From NCBI GenBank assembly GCA_021234155.1, contig JAJEKV010000072.1, positions 1,747,968-1,811,967 of the forward strand: 64,000 nt of DNA, given 5' to 3'. The stretch comes from Isoetes taiwanensis (lineage: Eukaryota > Streptophyta > Lycopodiopsida > Isoetales > Isoetaceae). This document shows positions 31,873 to 44,500 of this stretch, one piece after another. A program made the position numbers and the translations under genes. Below the pieces are notes generated by a model. That model was not told the DNA's origin and made no database searches. It saw only the letters and a program-made list of their open reading frames with translations. The number at the start of each line of letters is the position of its first letter. Within the stretch, counting starts at the first letter, position 1.

Positions 31873-33563
31873 TGTGACGTTCCAGGTATCTATACGGTAT
31901 ACATATACATACCATGACACGTCACCAGTACATAGTGGGCCTAAGGGCCCAAGTGGGGGTTCGCTTATAATGGATTTTATTAGCTATGCTAATAAAACCA
32001 ATGGATAATTATGGATTATAGTGGCATAATTAACCTAATTATGCTATTATGGTCTAATTAACTAATGGTCACCAATAAGGGGGTGCCACCTGGCCCAAAT
32101 CGATTGGCCAGGAGGCACTTACCATTTTGGGGAATGCAATACGGGTCCTACCCCCCAATTCATCCCAAATTCGAATTGGGAGTGAAAAGGAGCAGCAGCC
32201 AGCAACTTACACTCGTTTTTGCCAACACTTACCCACCAGCCTCGAACTATGGATGCCTACCGTGACCATGGCTCTAGCCAAGACACTGGTTAGTCAATAG
32301 ATAGCTTCTTTCTCGCTGACACTTCTTTGAGTAGATGGAATGATTAAATTCTCTTTTGTAAGTTGTTCTGAACACTTGAATGATATTTACATTAGTTCTT
32401 TCTGCTTCTTCCGTGTATTGTGAATTAAGGGAAGGGTAGAGACCTAAAAGCCTCTTAGCATTAGAGATGTCTCTAGCTAGGTCCCTTAATACCCAATAAT
32501 TGCGGCCTGTGCACAAGAGTAAACCTGGCTGTGGATGCTATGATATAGTTCAGCACTAGACAATGAGTATGAGGGTGAATCGGGGGTGGGGTCTTGCCTA
32601 GCGCGGCCACAGACTCCTATAGTGTGCTAGGCTTATAGCCGGTCACTGTGTGTGGGCCGGGTATGGGTCTGACACTCTCTGGGCCGAAGGGCGTGAGTCT
32701 ATATGGCCGTCCTAGGCTCGAACGGGCTAGTGAGCTAGCCTTTAGATTTAGGGGAGTAAGTCGGGTAGGGATGCGGGGGTCACTGAGGGGGCACGTGTTC
32801 TCTAGCACACCCAGGGATCCGTCATACTTGGGGAGAAGACGCCTCTCTGACCTGCCTCATCGGACCGGGGAGATGTAACCCGGAGTAGTCTCGAAGGGTG
32901 ATTCCTTGGGATTGTGTCTCCGGAGGGCTACAAGCACGTCATAGCATGATTCAGCCTATCTGCAAGGTGGGCACAGGAAGGGCGGATGGAGTGGACAACC
33001 CTAGCAATGGTCTTATGCCAGCCAATGCTATGTTATACTTCCATCTGTTGATATCTCGAGGCCCTGGCCGTCAGTTGATCCTTTGGAGTCTGAGCCCGGG
33101 GTAGTGCCTTGTCATGGTGTTATTTCATGTTATTATGGATGTATTATCTTTTCCGTGATGATGATGGATGGGCCACTCTTCGTGGTGGTATACCTATTTC
33201 TTTGCAAACAGAAAAAAAAAGCAAGATAGACAAATACTTCTATGTGGAGAAATGTGCAGTGATGCCCACTGCTACAGATGATGAAATTGTGCTGAAGACT
33301 CTCAACATTGACAAGGAGCTTGACTATATATTATTTGCATGATGATTGTATGCTAACGTGTATGTATGCTTCCGCTGTATAGGCTTTCCCATAGAGGACG
33401 TGGGACGAATGACACCTCCGTGTTCCTCTTAGGACCTTGGCCATTCCAAGTGAATTAGAAGAGTATGTGAGGAGAGACCTTGCCATGGTGATGTAGTTGC
33501 CATGGGAGGGGAATTTATGTATTTATACGATGGGAGCATCGTATAGATTCTAGGAGCGTCACA
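31873..33563 (+). repeat. 3' LTR (1,691 bp) with an insertion
   Basis: This LTR has the same ends as the 5' LTR (TGTGACG, CGTCACA). It is longer mainly because of about 134 bp at 33,193-33,326; there is also a 12-bp insertion near 32,110 and a divergent patch at about 33,428-33,470. Confidence 0.93.
33193..33326 (+). mobile_element. 134-bp insertion in the 3' LTR with exon-like frame
   Basis: It is absent from the 5' LTR and flanked by TATA on both sides, a possible 4-bp target duplication. One frame is open throughout (DKYFYVEKCAVMPTATDDE, then IVLKTLNIDKELDY), preceded by an acceptor-like TTGCAAACAG. I do not recognise the peptide. It may be a captured host exon. Confidence 0.6.
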
Positions 33564-33568
33564 GTTAT

Positions 33569-36500
33569 TTTCCAGTCTTGTCTACGCTTTTCCTTGTCAT
33601 TGCTTGTAGTATGATAATTTTAAGAAATTTTGTTGAAGTGAAACGTAAATACTTTCCACGATACATGCACGCTGCAAGGAATTTGTGAAAGGCTTTCTTC
33701 ATGTGAGAATACGGTACGCCCTCCATATATCTATAAAGCTTGTAAATTATTTTAAGCCTCTATATATTCATTGGTCCAGCTTTCGGCCATTTTTGGGTTT
33801 CAAGGAGCAAACCATGATATATACGACTTTTAGCGCATCCACAGAGTATATGCTAGAATATCCCTAGGATATCTTTGGTGGCTACTAAAAAACTTATGGG
33901 TGGTATGTCTTAAGTCGCTTGTTGGTGAGCGTATACCAACCGAAGCTAGCAGGAGAATTATCTTAGTCTAGGATATTTTCTGATGCTGAAACCTGGCATG
34001 TTTTGGTTGTATTTTCGTGATGTGTGTTGTTAAGTCGGCGGTTAGTCGGTGGGAGAACAATCCCGGTATGGTCTGAATCAGGAGGGTACGGCTTCATTTA
34101 CGCTTTTTAATCTTTGTGTTTAAGGGCCAAGAATCCAGATGGAGAAGCGGCGAGAGCAAACAGGAAGCTGACATAAATCTAGTATGTGCTTACAGCGGCT
34201 TGACCATATGATCCAGTGTAAGCGGGCGAAATGCCAAGTGGGGAATTCGAGGCCGAGGATTTTGGCAGATTGGGAAATAGCATTTACTGCAGCAAGAATG
34301 CCTTCTCTAGAAGAGCAAGAAGTTCTTTATAGCATTCGTTAACCACGGTGATGGCTGTTGCAAAGAGCTTTGCAGTTTTAGAAAGTTTGCGTGGGAAGGT
34401 GAAAGATAATAAGAATCTGCCCTCACTGCCTCCCTATATACTTGTTCTTGTAGACAATTACTTAAATGATTCCGGTAGTGACGTTTGAAGGAGAACATTA
34501 AGCATGATCTTGGCTTACTATTTTTGACTTTGCCATGATACATGTATAAAATATAGAATGTAGGAGCTTTTAGAAACTTCCATGAGATCATTAAAAATAC
34601 ATAAAAACTGGTGCATTTGGAATTTGCTCTGATTAGAAACCTCCAGAATTATCTCAAAGACAATTCTTACTTTTATTTGATAAGATTTCAAATGATTTTC
34701 TCTACACATTGGTAACCAACGTTGCTTGAAGCAGTAGCTCATAACACTTTTGATGAGATTCTGATATTTATGCTGCAGAAGGAATCATTTATACTCAAAA
34801 TGCTTGCAGATACATGCATGAAGCTGTTTGGGAGGTACCGGTTTACTTTCAAAAAGATACAACGTTTTATTGCATAAAGTCTTTGGATTTAACTAAACTT
34901 CACATCTTAGTGCTTGTGTGGGGAATTCAGGAAATATACATAGAATATATCGCAATTGTTATTCAAAATGGCGAAAGAACATATAAGGTATGAGGTATGC
35001 ATGGTTTATCACGCATTTCGTTGTTCCATTCCGGTCGACGGTTTTGTGTTTTCCTTGATATTTTGGTGTCTGGCATATAGGCATATTATTCTGATCATAG
35101 AAGCTGAATGTTGGAGCACAAAGCCTTCCTGGCCAGTCCCATTTCCATAGGGCTCGATATGCGAACTCCATCCGTTGACACGGCCATAAACGCCCATTTT
35201 CATCACAATTTTACATGCTTGATATAGAAATTTTCCGTTTACGGAAGCCTTTCGCGATTTCCGCATATTGATTGTGGAAACCCCGCAAGTTCGCCAGCGA
35301 TAAAGATCTATAAGGAGGTGAGTCTATATAATTGATTTGTACTTCCTAATCCTGCCTCTGTGCCTTGTATTTGAGTAGATAATTGTAGCGTGAAAACCTT
35401 AATAGCACTTAATTACATCGCCCTGAGCCATGAGTCGCCAGCAGAGTGTACTTTTTCAAAATGTTACGTTTGGTATGAAAGCCGCCATATGGTACTATGA
35501 TGATTTCTGCGATAAAGGCGCAAGTGAGCTAAGGGCTGCTGGCAAGGTGCACAAGTACTCCGTAGAGTCGCTTTATGTGTATTAATTTTCGTCTTTGTCG
35601 ATTGTCATGGATCATTTTCTCACGTACCATGTTATGGGTTGGGGATAATTTTGAGGAGTCACCAGCGAATCTGGCGTTAGACGAGCACTCACCCATGTAT
35701 TCATTTGTTTGAAAAAGCAGTTAATATATTCATGGCAAAAACCGAAGGAATTATTGGCAGATCATAAAGGCGCCATCATAAAGAAAAACCAATAAAACTG
35801 CGTAAGATTGTACGCAAAATCCCTGCCAGTGGAACAGGCATAATTCAAAATTTAGAGGATACGTGTATGCTGGCTAAGAGGCGAAGAAAGTCTCAAGTTA
35901 AACATAGTGCGATACTTCCACCATATCACCATAGAAATACAATAACAACTTAGACCCTCTTTAATATTCATTTTACTTCCATTACAACATTTGAAAATAG
36001 CCCTACTATCTTTGAATTGAGAAAGTTGCTAGAATGTGGTAGTTAGAAATAAGCCTTGAGACATTAGCAAGAAAAAAGAGATTAATACGTGTGGAGGTAT
36101 TCCCATCTTCTTACGCATATAAAATTTATATGGCATTTGTATTGCATTTGTGGATTTATTAATTTGCAGCTTCTCCTGACGAACATTACTTTAGTGTTGT
36201 GATATAGTCCTACTAGAATGCAACTACGCTGGGCTATAGTGAATTTGGAATTACTGGAGGCCTGACGCTGTCGTTTGGCATGTCCGGTATCAATTACCTG
36301 CTTTTAATTGGATGACAATTGTTAACAATCTTTCATATGTCCCAAAATTCCTTTCCAAGGATGACCCAACTACACCAATTCTTTGTGTCCAAAAGGGTTG
36401 ATGTAGGGGCATCACCAGCTAGTACCTCACTGTTTCCACAATATTCGATTTTCGTGCATAATGCAAACATATTCTTCGATGATAGGTGTGTCCCATAAAG

Positions 36501-37254
36501 ATACCACATGAAAAAGTTTTGCGCTTCAGCAGAATTATCTTTCGAAATTGTGGAAAGTGACTGGGCGGCTTGGACATATGATTTTATAAAGGTTGACTTG
36601 TGGTATTAAATATAGTGGGGCATACAATGCTGATGGTGGAATGTAACACCAAAGGTTTTGTTTTCTACGTCTCCTTTTTCGAGTTAGGGTTTGTATTTTT
36701 GAGGCATTGTTCGTGCGACACAGCGGCAGTGACATCGTAGTGACCCGTGGCGGTGCCAGATGTTTGTTAGCAAGGTTATGGCAGTAAGACGTTGCTATAT
36801 CTTGTTACCAGGTTTAATTTAAAGTCCCCTTCATTTCCATACACAAAGGTAGTTGCCTTTGCAAAACACACGCATTGTGCAGGATTATTTGTTCAAAGAA
36901 ATAGCATACACAATTGGTGCAAAGTTCTTAACTTTCTTCTAAAGGCAGATTATTTGTTTAAGATATAAAATACAATTGGTTAAAAAATACTTATACAATG
37001 GTGTTTTGAGATTATTGGGTTTCTTGTACTATGCGATTCATTTCAACCTTACGTGTATAGGTTGATTATGTTGCTTTAGTTGACTATGTGGTGACTTTCA
37101 TCCTATGGTTACCAAGTGAGGAATTGGCGTAGAAATATGATTTGACCCATCTTGATTTTGGGAGCATTATGCTGATAATAATATAGGAATATCTTGTGGT
37201 AGATTTCCTAAAGACCAGTAGATCGAGATTAGCCAATTATATAGATTGATCAAT
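33569..37254. other. No gene seen
   Basis: AT-rich intergenic sequence after the chromovirus. All open frames are short and lack family similarity. Confidence 0.5.
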
Positions 37255-37790
37255 TGTATTGCTTGCGTGAGTTCATCCAGCCCATGGAGGATTTTACCCA
37301 TGAAGCATTTTGTCACCCGCCAGTGACACATTTTGGGTTTCATATGCACGGAAGTGTAAATAGGCGTTTAGATATATATGATCCATACACCAATTGGTCT
37401 AAGCAAAGAGTTCTATATACGAAATGCCCTTATGTACATCGAACAAATTGGTTTATACCCACATCAACTATTGGTATTAATTACAGTATGAAAACATACT
37501 GAGGAATTATTCGCCCATGGAGGATTTTCTGCGGTGAGTATTTTGGCCACAATAAATGACAGCTGAAATATATATGCCTAGAAGTGTAAATGGGCACTTG
37601 ATTTAGATATATATGATCCACTCCATGAAGTACGCTTTTATGAAGTTTCCATATCTCGCTTAAATTGCCTTGAGATGATCAACCCATGTAGATTTTACCA
37701 TGGAGCATTTTGCCACAATAAATGACCTTTAATCTATATGCACAAAATTTAATAGACATGATCTAGATATATATATAGTCCCTGCATGAT
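37255..37790. repeat. Three-copy degenerate tandem repeat
   Basis: Copies start near 37,265, 37,508 and 37,680. They share CCCATG(G/T)AGGATTTT or CCATGTAGATTTTACC, then AGCATTTTG(T/C)CAC, TATATGCA, AGTGTAAAT and GATATATATGATCCA. Spacing is about 240 then 175 bp, so units have lost sequence. Confidence 0.6.
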
Positions 37791-40700
37791 TATAGTAGAT
37801 TGGAATAAGCGCTGGTATTTTTTTCTTGAGATATATAGATATACAATTTTACAAATCTAAGGCCAGGAAAATCAAATTCGGCCAAAAATGGGCACGGAGC
37901 CACGGAGATGGAGAGTCACGGATATTTTGCCTCTTTTCGCATATTTCCTGTTGATTCAATCTAATTCGAATCACATTGCTCCGTTGGATTGTAAGAAGAT
38001 GGTGCGAAGCGATGCAGATTTGTATTTTTTTTTCTTTCGTCTTTATCGCGAATCCCATCATAGCACATAGGTTTAGGAACCAGTACCTTTTTAGAGTAAA
38101 TTTGTTTTTTTTTTTTTTAATGGATTCCTCGTCCATGCATACGTAGGTTTGAAATTAAAAACGAAATCAATTATGGACACAAGGCGGCAAAATTACTATA
38201 AAACTTTGCTTCATAGAAGCCGTCGTATTGGTATAATTATCTTGGTCCATGATTGCCATCTTAGGGTTTGATGCTTGAATGCATTTAAAGGGCTTTGCTT
38301 GCATTTGAGTACTGACCTCTACTTAGTGGTTGTAGTACAATCTTTTCGATTTATGTTCTTTTTATTTAGAATTTAACACAACATTCTGATTGATTTTTCT
38401 ATATATCCTGCAGGCCAGCTGTATTAGTTCACATTAGAATCCTTCTGGATTTGAAGGTTAGAAGATATCAAATTGTGGCTAAAATCTTGTCCTGCATGTT
38501 TTGCCTCTTATTTGCGGCACATCATACTATATTTCACAGCACAAAAGCATCTTAAAGAAGATTAACAATTTTGGCGGTCAAATGACAATGGCATCGATGA
38601 TCAAAGAGGAGTTTGATCAGAGCGGTAGAAGATCCTTCTTGTATTGCATTCGCATTAGTAGAACAAGTCACCTTACGAACAAGCGACTGGCGCATTTTCT
38701 TTCATGGCGTTTTCTTTATCTTTTGGATGGGATTATAAGCTTTCTTTGGCAAGTGGGGTAACAAATGTGTTCTGGTGGCTGGCCGGCTATTGCATTGTGG
38801 TTGCCATATATGTTTTCACAGTCCCTTGCCAAAATTGTTTTCTCCCAAAGTTTTGTTGTTAAAATTTGTTGTATGTCAGTTGTTACATTAAAATGCGAGG
38901 CTAGCATGAGCCGATCTATCTTTTGTTAAAATTTTATTGCACATACCATTATCCTTATATAGTTCTTCACAGTCAGAAGATCAAGAAGATATCAGGAAAG
39001 AGCGTGCATATTTTGGAGCTTATCCTACATACTTTAGGCTAAGAAATGATTTGTGGAATTTGTACAATGTAATTTTGCTGTGAGAGAAAACATCTAGGCT
39101 TCTATTTAGGAAAGCAAAGGGAATTATTTGCTAGATTAGTAGTTATTGTGACCCGTTATTACTGGCCTTATGGGTATTAAACTAGAGTGCTTGTGACATG
39201 CATCTATCTTGCAGAAGTTTGAATTAAGCGCGTACCTTGATTTGCCATATATGTTTCATATTACGAAGCACACTCCGCTTGGTATGTTTAAAGTGATTAT
39301 TAGGTTGTTTTATGCAATGCGATTTTTGGTAGGAAATGATGCGTCAGGTTTCCATCGCGAGGGGTAATATCTTTTTGCTAATAAAATTTTACGTGCATAT
39401 TTGAAACTTGCCTCCATGATGTTATTTAAAGTGATCATTGGATAATTTCTGTAATCGCGATTTCTTTTGGGAAATAGCCTTAGGACTTCCATCACGGGGT
39501 AATATTCTTAAGGGAAATGGCCTCAAGTGACATGCATCTACCTGGCGATGGGAGTGTGCATTTTACGGATCTCGGGTGGAACTAAGCCCGACCTTGCATT
39601 ACCATCCTTTGTGAGATCCTAACTAGGCTAGTATGTTTTAGACTTGGATTTTAAATTTGAATTGCTTTAACAATGCATATACTAGTAGAGATGCTATAAT
39701 CTACACTAGAGTCTTATTTTATCTTTTTGTGAGGCGGTGTGAAGCAGGTTGGATAAACTAGTTACTTTGCCTCATGAGACATACTTTATTTATGGATTAC
39801 TAGATAGAGTGAAGATAGTATTCTTTATGTAACTTATAGGCGTTTTGGTATGGGGGAATTAGGATTGTGTATAGCTTACTTGCCTTATTTGTTTAATGTG
39901 ATGGTTTGATTTATTCTTGGAGTCTGGGAATGTTGCATGGAGGTAGTGCTAGGATGTGCATATTATGGAACTTTGCTTGCTTTGCTAGCTACGGTAATGA
40001 TTTGGAAGTTATGGAGGTGTCTTTGATTGAATAAACTAGGTGTTTTGTCTCCACAGTCATGCATGTTTGCTTGAAGCTCCGAGACTTTTCTTACATTATG
40101 CATTACTACATAGGAAATGAAGATATTATTTGTTTCTTCTTTGTAACTTATCAGGGTTTGAGATCAAATTGAAATGCATCTCGTTAGCAAATTTAGGGTG
40201 ACTAAGCAGATTATTATTGGACTCATTTTCCTGTGGTCATGCATGTTATTTGGGGATAGACTTTAGTCATTTGGGCCCTTGAGAGATCTTCTTTGAAAGC
40301 GTTGCATATTCAACGCCTTTTAGATTACATCTAAAATAAATATAACTTTGAGACCAGGTTACGCTTGCACTTGCATCCCACCGAGAACAATATAATTAGA
40401 ATAATAAACCTATATCTGACAACTAAGATCTCCTAGCGTGACCACCCTATTTACTCAATGAGTAGAGTTTTTCTAGGATTCATAAATAATTACCTTAGGT
40501 TTATGAGTATAATCATGGAAGTTTCTGGTCATGAATAGTCACCTTAGGTTAGTAGCTCTTTGCTTTAAACAATAAACAACCTTACATTATAACCATGAAC
40601 CATAAAAATGTCTTAATGTACACACTCTTTTGGCCCTTACATTTCTTCCTTCCATTTTGCTTCCATTTTGCATCATAAGAGCACGTTAGCCGATGAACAA

Positions 40701-42301
40701 ACAACCCGCACACTATTCTCACACATTATTATAGATAGAACAAATATGCCCAATAAACCATGAACTCTTCTCACATGGTCTCTTACCAGCCAATGGTGCT
40801 TGAATTCCATGGATAAATTTCATATAAAATTAATGCAGCCCTTCCCACATCGACGTACAGCATTGGTAGCTAGCATCAACGTACAGCAATTTATAACTAC
40901 CATCAACATGCAACAACTGTAAAAAGCTTCATTCTAATGCACAAGATTCTTACAACCTTCATAAAATCTAAGAAAATCTTACAAAATCTAAAAGAAAGTT
41001 TTGTAAGCGAACCTAAAAGGTATCTCATAAAATTTAAAAGAATCAGAATCAATCTATAGGAATATACATATTATCTTGGAGAAGCTTTCACGGGGAATTG
41101 GGGAAGCCTTCACATGGAATCATGCTAAGTCTCATAAGATATATACAGAATCTTGGAGAATCTAGAGGCTACTTGGGATAATTTTTGGAAATATGAGGGT
41201 ATTCTACCCTATATATGTCAAGCCCCGCATCTACTCAGCAACACCTCAACACCTAAGGCAGAACGTAATGCAAATCACGAGACCATCGCAGCCCCTACAC
41301 CAATGTGGCTGTTTTAAAATAGCAATTTGATTCAAACACTCTATTATTACCACCCAACTACAACTTAAAGCACTTGCACTCACCAGGCGCGGAGGGCAAC
41401 CCACTGCGTCTTGCTTGACACACTGCTGTTTGATTTGGGGGTTCTGAGAGGAATTTCCGACCTAGGACGCATAATAGTTATTGCAGTATTTAGATAGAAT
41501 GATCTTTAACATCCTCAAGTTCGTTAGAAACAGAATGCAAATGCATCACTTTTGTAGAACTAATCATTTAATTTTACCTTACAAATTGGATATGTTTGTA
41601 TTGTGAGACCTTTTTGATCTGGAATTGAAAATAAAAACTTAATGAAGTGACCTCCCAAGATTTACTCTAATTCAATACGATAATCTCTTAGTGCTTAAAT
41701 ATGAGTGATAAACTTACCTATATGAAAATATAGTGCTTGGTGCATAGATAAACTCTTAGTGCGATAAACTCTTTGTGTGATCTAGAGTTTTGATGGTGTA
41801 CATTGCTTTTTTGCAGATCTTGAACCTGCACTGACTTGCTATTGATGTAAGCTTACCAAAACTTAATAGTAAGAGCCCTTCATATTACCCGCAGTCGCTT
41901 TGGTGATAAGATGTTGCTCCATGACATGAACTTTCCTGCGATTCATTGGCTGACTACATGAACGACTAGAAACGTAAATGCATCTTTGACCACCACTTGG
42001 CCCCACTTGGCCTGTCACAAAATTTATAAAGGTCCTTAAGACACTAACTACTTTTGCTTGTTCTTATTTGTCCGGTCACGCAAGGATGAGATCCACATCA
42101 TGTTGTTAGTTGCCACGTACCGCGGGAGGCTTCGCAAGGTGCTCATAGAATGCACACTGAAGTAGCATGTTGCAAACCAAGTCTTCCATACAAAAACACG
42201 ATATAATTTTTTTGTCCATGATTTACACACTCCTTTCACATCCATCTGCACAAATGTTTTAGACCTACCACCTATCCCTTTCACATGTGAATTTCCATAG
42301 G
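37791..42301. other. No gene seen
   Basis: AT-rich sequence with no recognisable protein, RNA gene or transposon end. Confidence 0.5.
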
Positions 42302-42766
42302 TTTAATCTTAGATTGCAGAAAGCAATCTTCTGCAACATAAGTCTGATACAAATTCTAATATCTTGGGTTTTAGCACTTATAATGATTGGAAACTTGCCA
42401 ATACATGCTCATTGATATCTTTAAGCTATACATAAAGTTTCAAGTCCAAGCTCCAAGCCAAAGTCCAAATCGGTGGTTTTAGTCATGTCATCTTGCAGCA
42501 TAGACCATACTTAAGTCCTTGACAATTATAAAAGCTAATTCAAAGTATTAGTGAATTTTCGTAGGGGCAACCTTAGATTGCAAAAAACAATTTTCTGCAA
42601 CAAAAGTCTGATACAACTTGTAATATCTTGGGTTTCAGCACCTATAATGATTGGAAACTTGGCCAATGCATGCTCATTGATATCCTTAAGCTATGCATAA
42701 AGTTTCAAGTCCAAACTCCAAGCCAAAGTTTAAATCGGTGTTTTTAGTCATGCCATCTTGCAGCTT
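42302..42766. repeat. Direct duplication, about 200 bp, period about 265 bp
   Basis: CTTAGATTGCAGAAAGCAAT (about 42,308) and CTTAGATTGCAAAAAACAAT (about 42,572) open two copies that continue in parallel through AATATCTTGGGTTT, ATAATGATTGGAAACTTG, CATGCTCATTGATATC and AAGTTTCAAGTCCAA to CATCTTGCAGC. Identity is roughly 90% by eye. Confidence 0.85.
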
Positions 42767-44500
42767 CAACAAATCAGTATGGCACATAAGCCACAAATAT
42801 GACAAAAAACCTGCTTGTGGAAATGCAGATTATGGTATACGAGAATGTCGGGCTGCACAAAAGAGGCGCTATATATCAAGGTGCCATTTATCAAAAGATA
42901 AACTCCTTTATATCTTGGAATTTCCATCGGTTGCCGGGGAACTGATTTCTTCTTGTTATCCGCGATGTAACATTAAACATGCACCAATATAGGTGGCAAA
43001 TACTTGCGGCATCCTAAGCGCAAACAAGTAAGATAGGTGGGAAACTTTAAAGTGCGATTGTCTCTTTCAAATGGAATTAGCTACCATTTTATGATTTATT
43101 TACCATTATACCTATTTTTGAAAGCAACTCACGAATATAGGCGGTATTTATTTATTGATCACACAAATGGATGGACATGCTTTCAAGTATTAGCGTTCGT
43201 AGTGATATACATTCCTGTATTCAAAACAAACACGCCGATCCTTAAAGCGCAAAGGCTGAAGCAGTAACTAAGAATTGAGCCAAAGGCACAATGGAGGAGC
43301 GCAAAACTACCTCCAAGCTTGTGAAAATTTGCTTTTGGATGAATGGGTTGGTTGGAGAAATAGAGGCACTCATCAACAATATGCTCCTGCTGCACGGATT
43401 CCACATCATGGACTACTCTTCTCGAGTTTATGCATAGCTTATTAGATTTTTTGAAGGGCATATCTTGGTCAAATTTTGAAACCTAGGTAGTAGTTTTTCA
43501 CCGAATTGGACAAAAGGTGTGTGATATACCTATTGGTAGTGTAACTACTATTATAGGATCACGGTTAAGCCTTGATGGGAGGTTTTTTTTATAAATGTTG
43601 TGGATTTCATGTGCATGGCAATGAGTTCTCCATATGTCGGTTTGTTCTTACCAAACTCTATGGCTGGTAGCATTTGTGACAAGACGCATATTATTTCCTT
43701 CCTTTTCATCATAGCGCCACAAAAGTCACGGTGCACTTGCTAATCCCGTGAAGTCTTATAGTGTTGTTTTTAGGCGGAGGATGTACCAAGCTGTCGAGAA
43801 GAAAAGGCACTTTATTGTTTAATGGCACCGAGAAATTCACGGCGAACATCATGTAGTTTTCATGATATGCTTCGATAAGGTTCTAGACAATTGACTTATG
43901 GGCTAAGAACAAAAATAATTATATAGATGGAAGAAACGCGCAAATAGAACCTCCAAAGCTGACAAAGGCATGTGTGATGCGGTTCGTAGCTCGGGCTGAC
44001 CTAATATAAGCATGTTTGGATCTCAGAACACAATTTAAGAATTGTGCAGTAGCTTCCTAACGGGATACGTTCTGGTGATTTCAGTAAATATATATGTGCT
44101 TGAATTATAGCGAATGGACATTGCTTTGAAGAAATGCAAGTGCTGTGAAAGGAAGCAAAGTACATCCAGTGAAGCCATTATAACCACTGCCACTCTTTTG
44201 GGGTTAGATCTTTGTAACAAAAGCTAAAGCGGTAGCGATTTAGTTGAGGCGGGGTATTTCGACTAAAAGCGTAGCCCCAGGGTTTTTCGAACCCGAGGTA
44301 AAGATTCTACGTTTCTTGGGATCAGTACTGTCACTTCTCGAATCAAATACATCCCGAGATGGAGTCCGACCTCGAACTGCTCAAGGTCATCCCTAATTAA
44401 AGCACTGCATCTCTCTTCCCCGAAACACTCCTGCGTCCCTCATAAATACGTACCGCGCGGTACCAAGGTATCCTTCACCCCAAGGTTTTAAGAATGCAAC
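42767..44500. other. No gene seen
   Basis: Intergenic sequence with short unassigned frames only. Confidence 0.45.

Larger units (their letters stand above)
20865..33563 (+). mobile_element. Complete Ty3/gypsy chromovirus carrying a histone H3-like ORF
   Basis: The 12.7-kb element is bounded by LTRs starting TGTGACG and ending CGTCACA, and flanked by the 5-bp target duplication GTTAT (20,860-20,864 and 33,564-33,568). Order: 5' LTR, primer-binding site, three accessory cassettes (H3 fusion, acidic ORF2, acidic ORF3), gag with CCHC, protease, RT, RNase H, integrase, chromodomain, polypurine tract, 3' LTR. Integrase after RNase H plus a chromodomain places it among chromoviruses. The usual internal region holds only gag-pol; here about 4.2 kb of extra sequence precede gag. 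The LTRs differ by a few percent by eye plus some indels, so insertion is not very recent. Gag-pol is broken and this copy cannot be autonomous. Confidence 0.93.

Noticed and set aside
42048-42284. Copia reverse transcriptase (VQMDVK on the minus strand)
   Set aside because: Only five residues resemble the copia QMDVK block and nothing that should follow is present.
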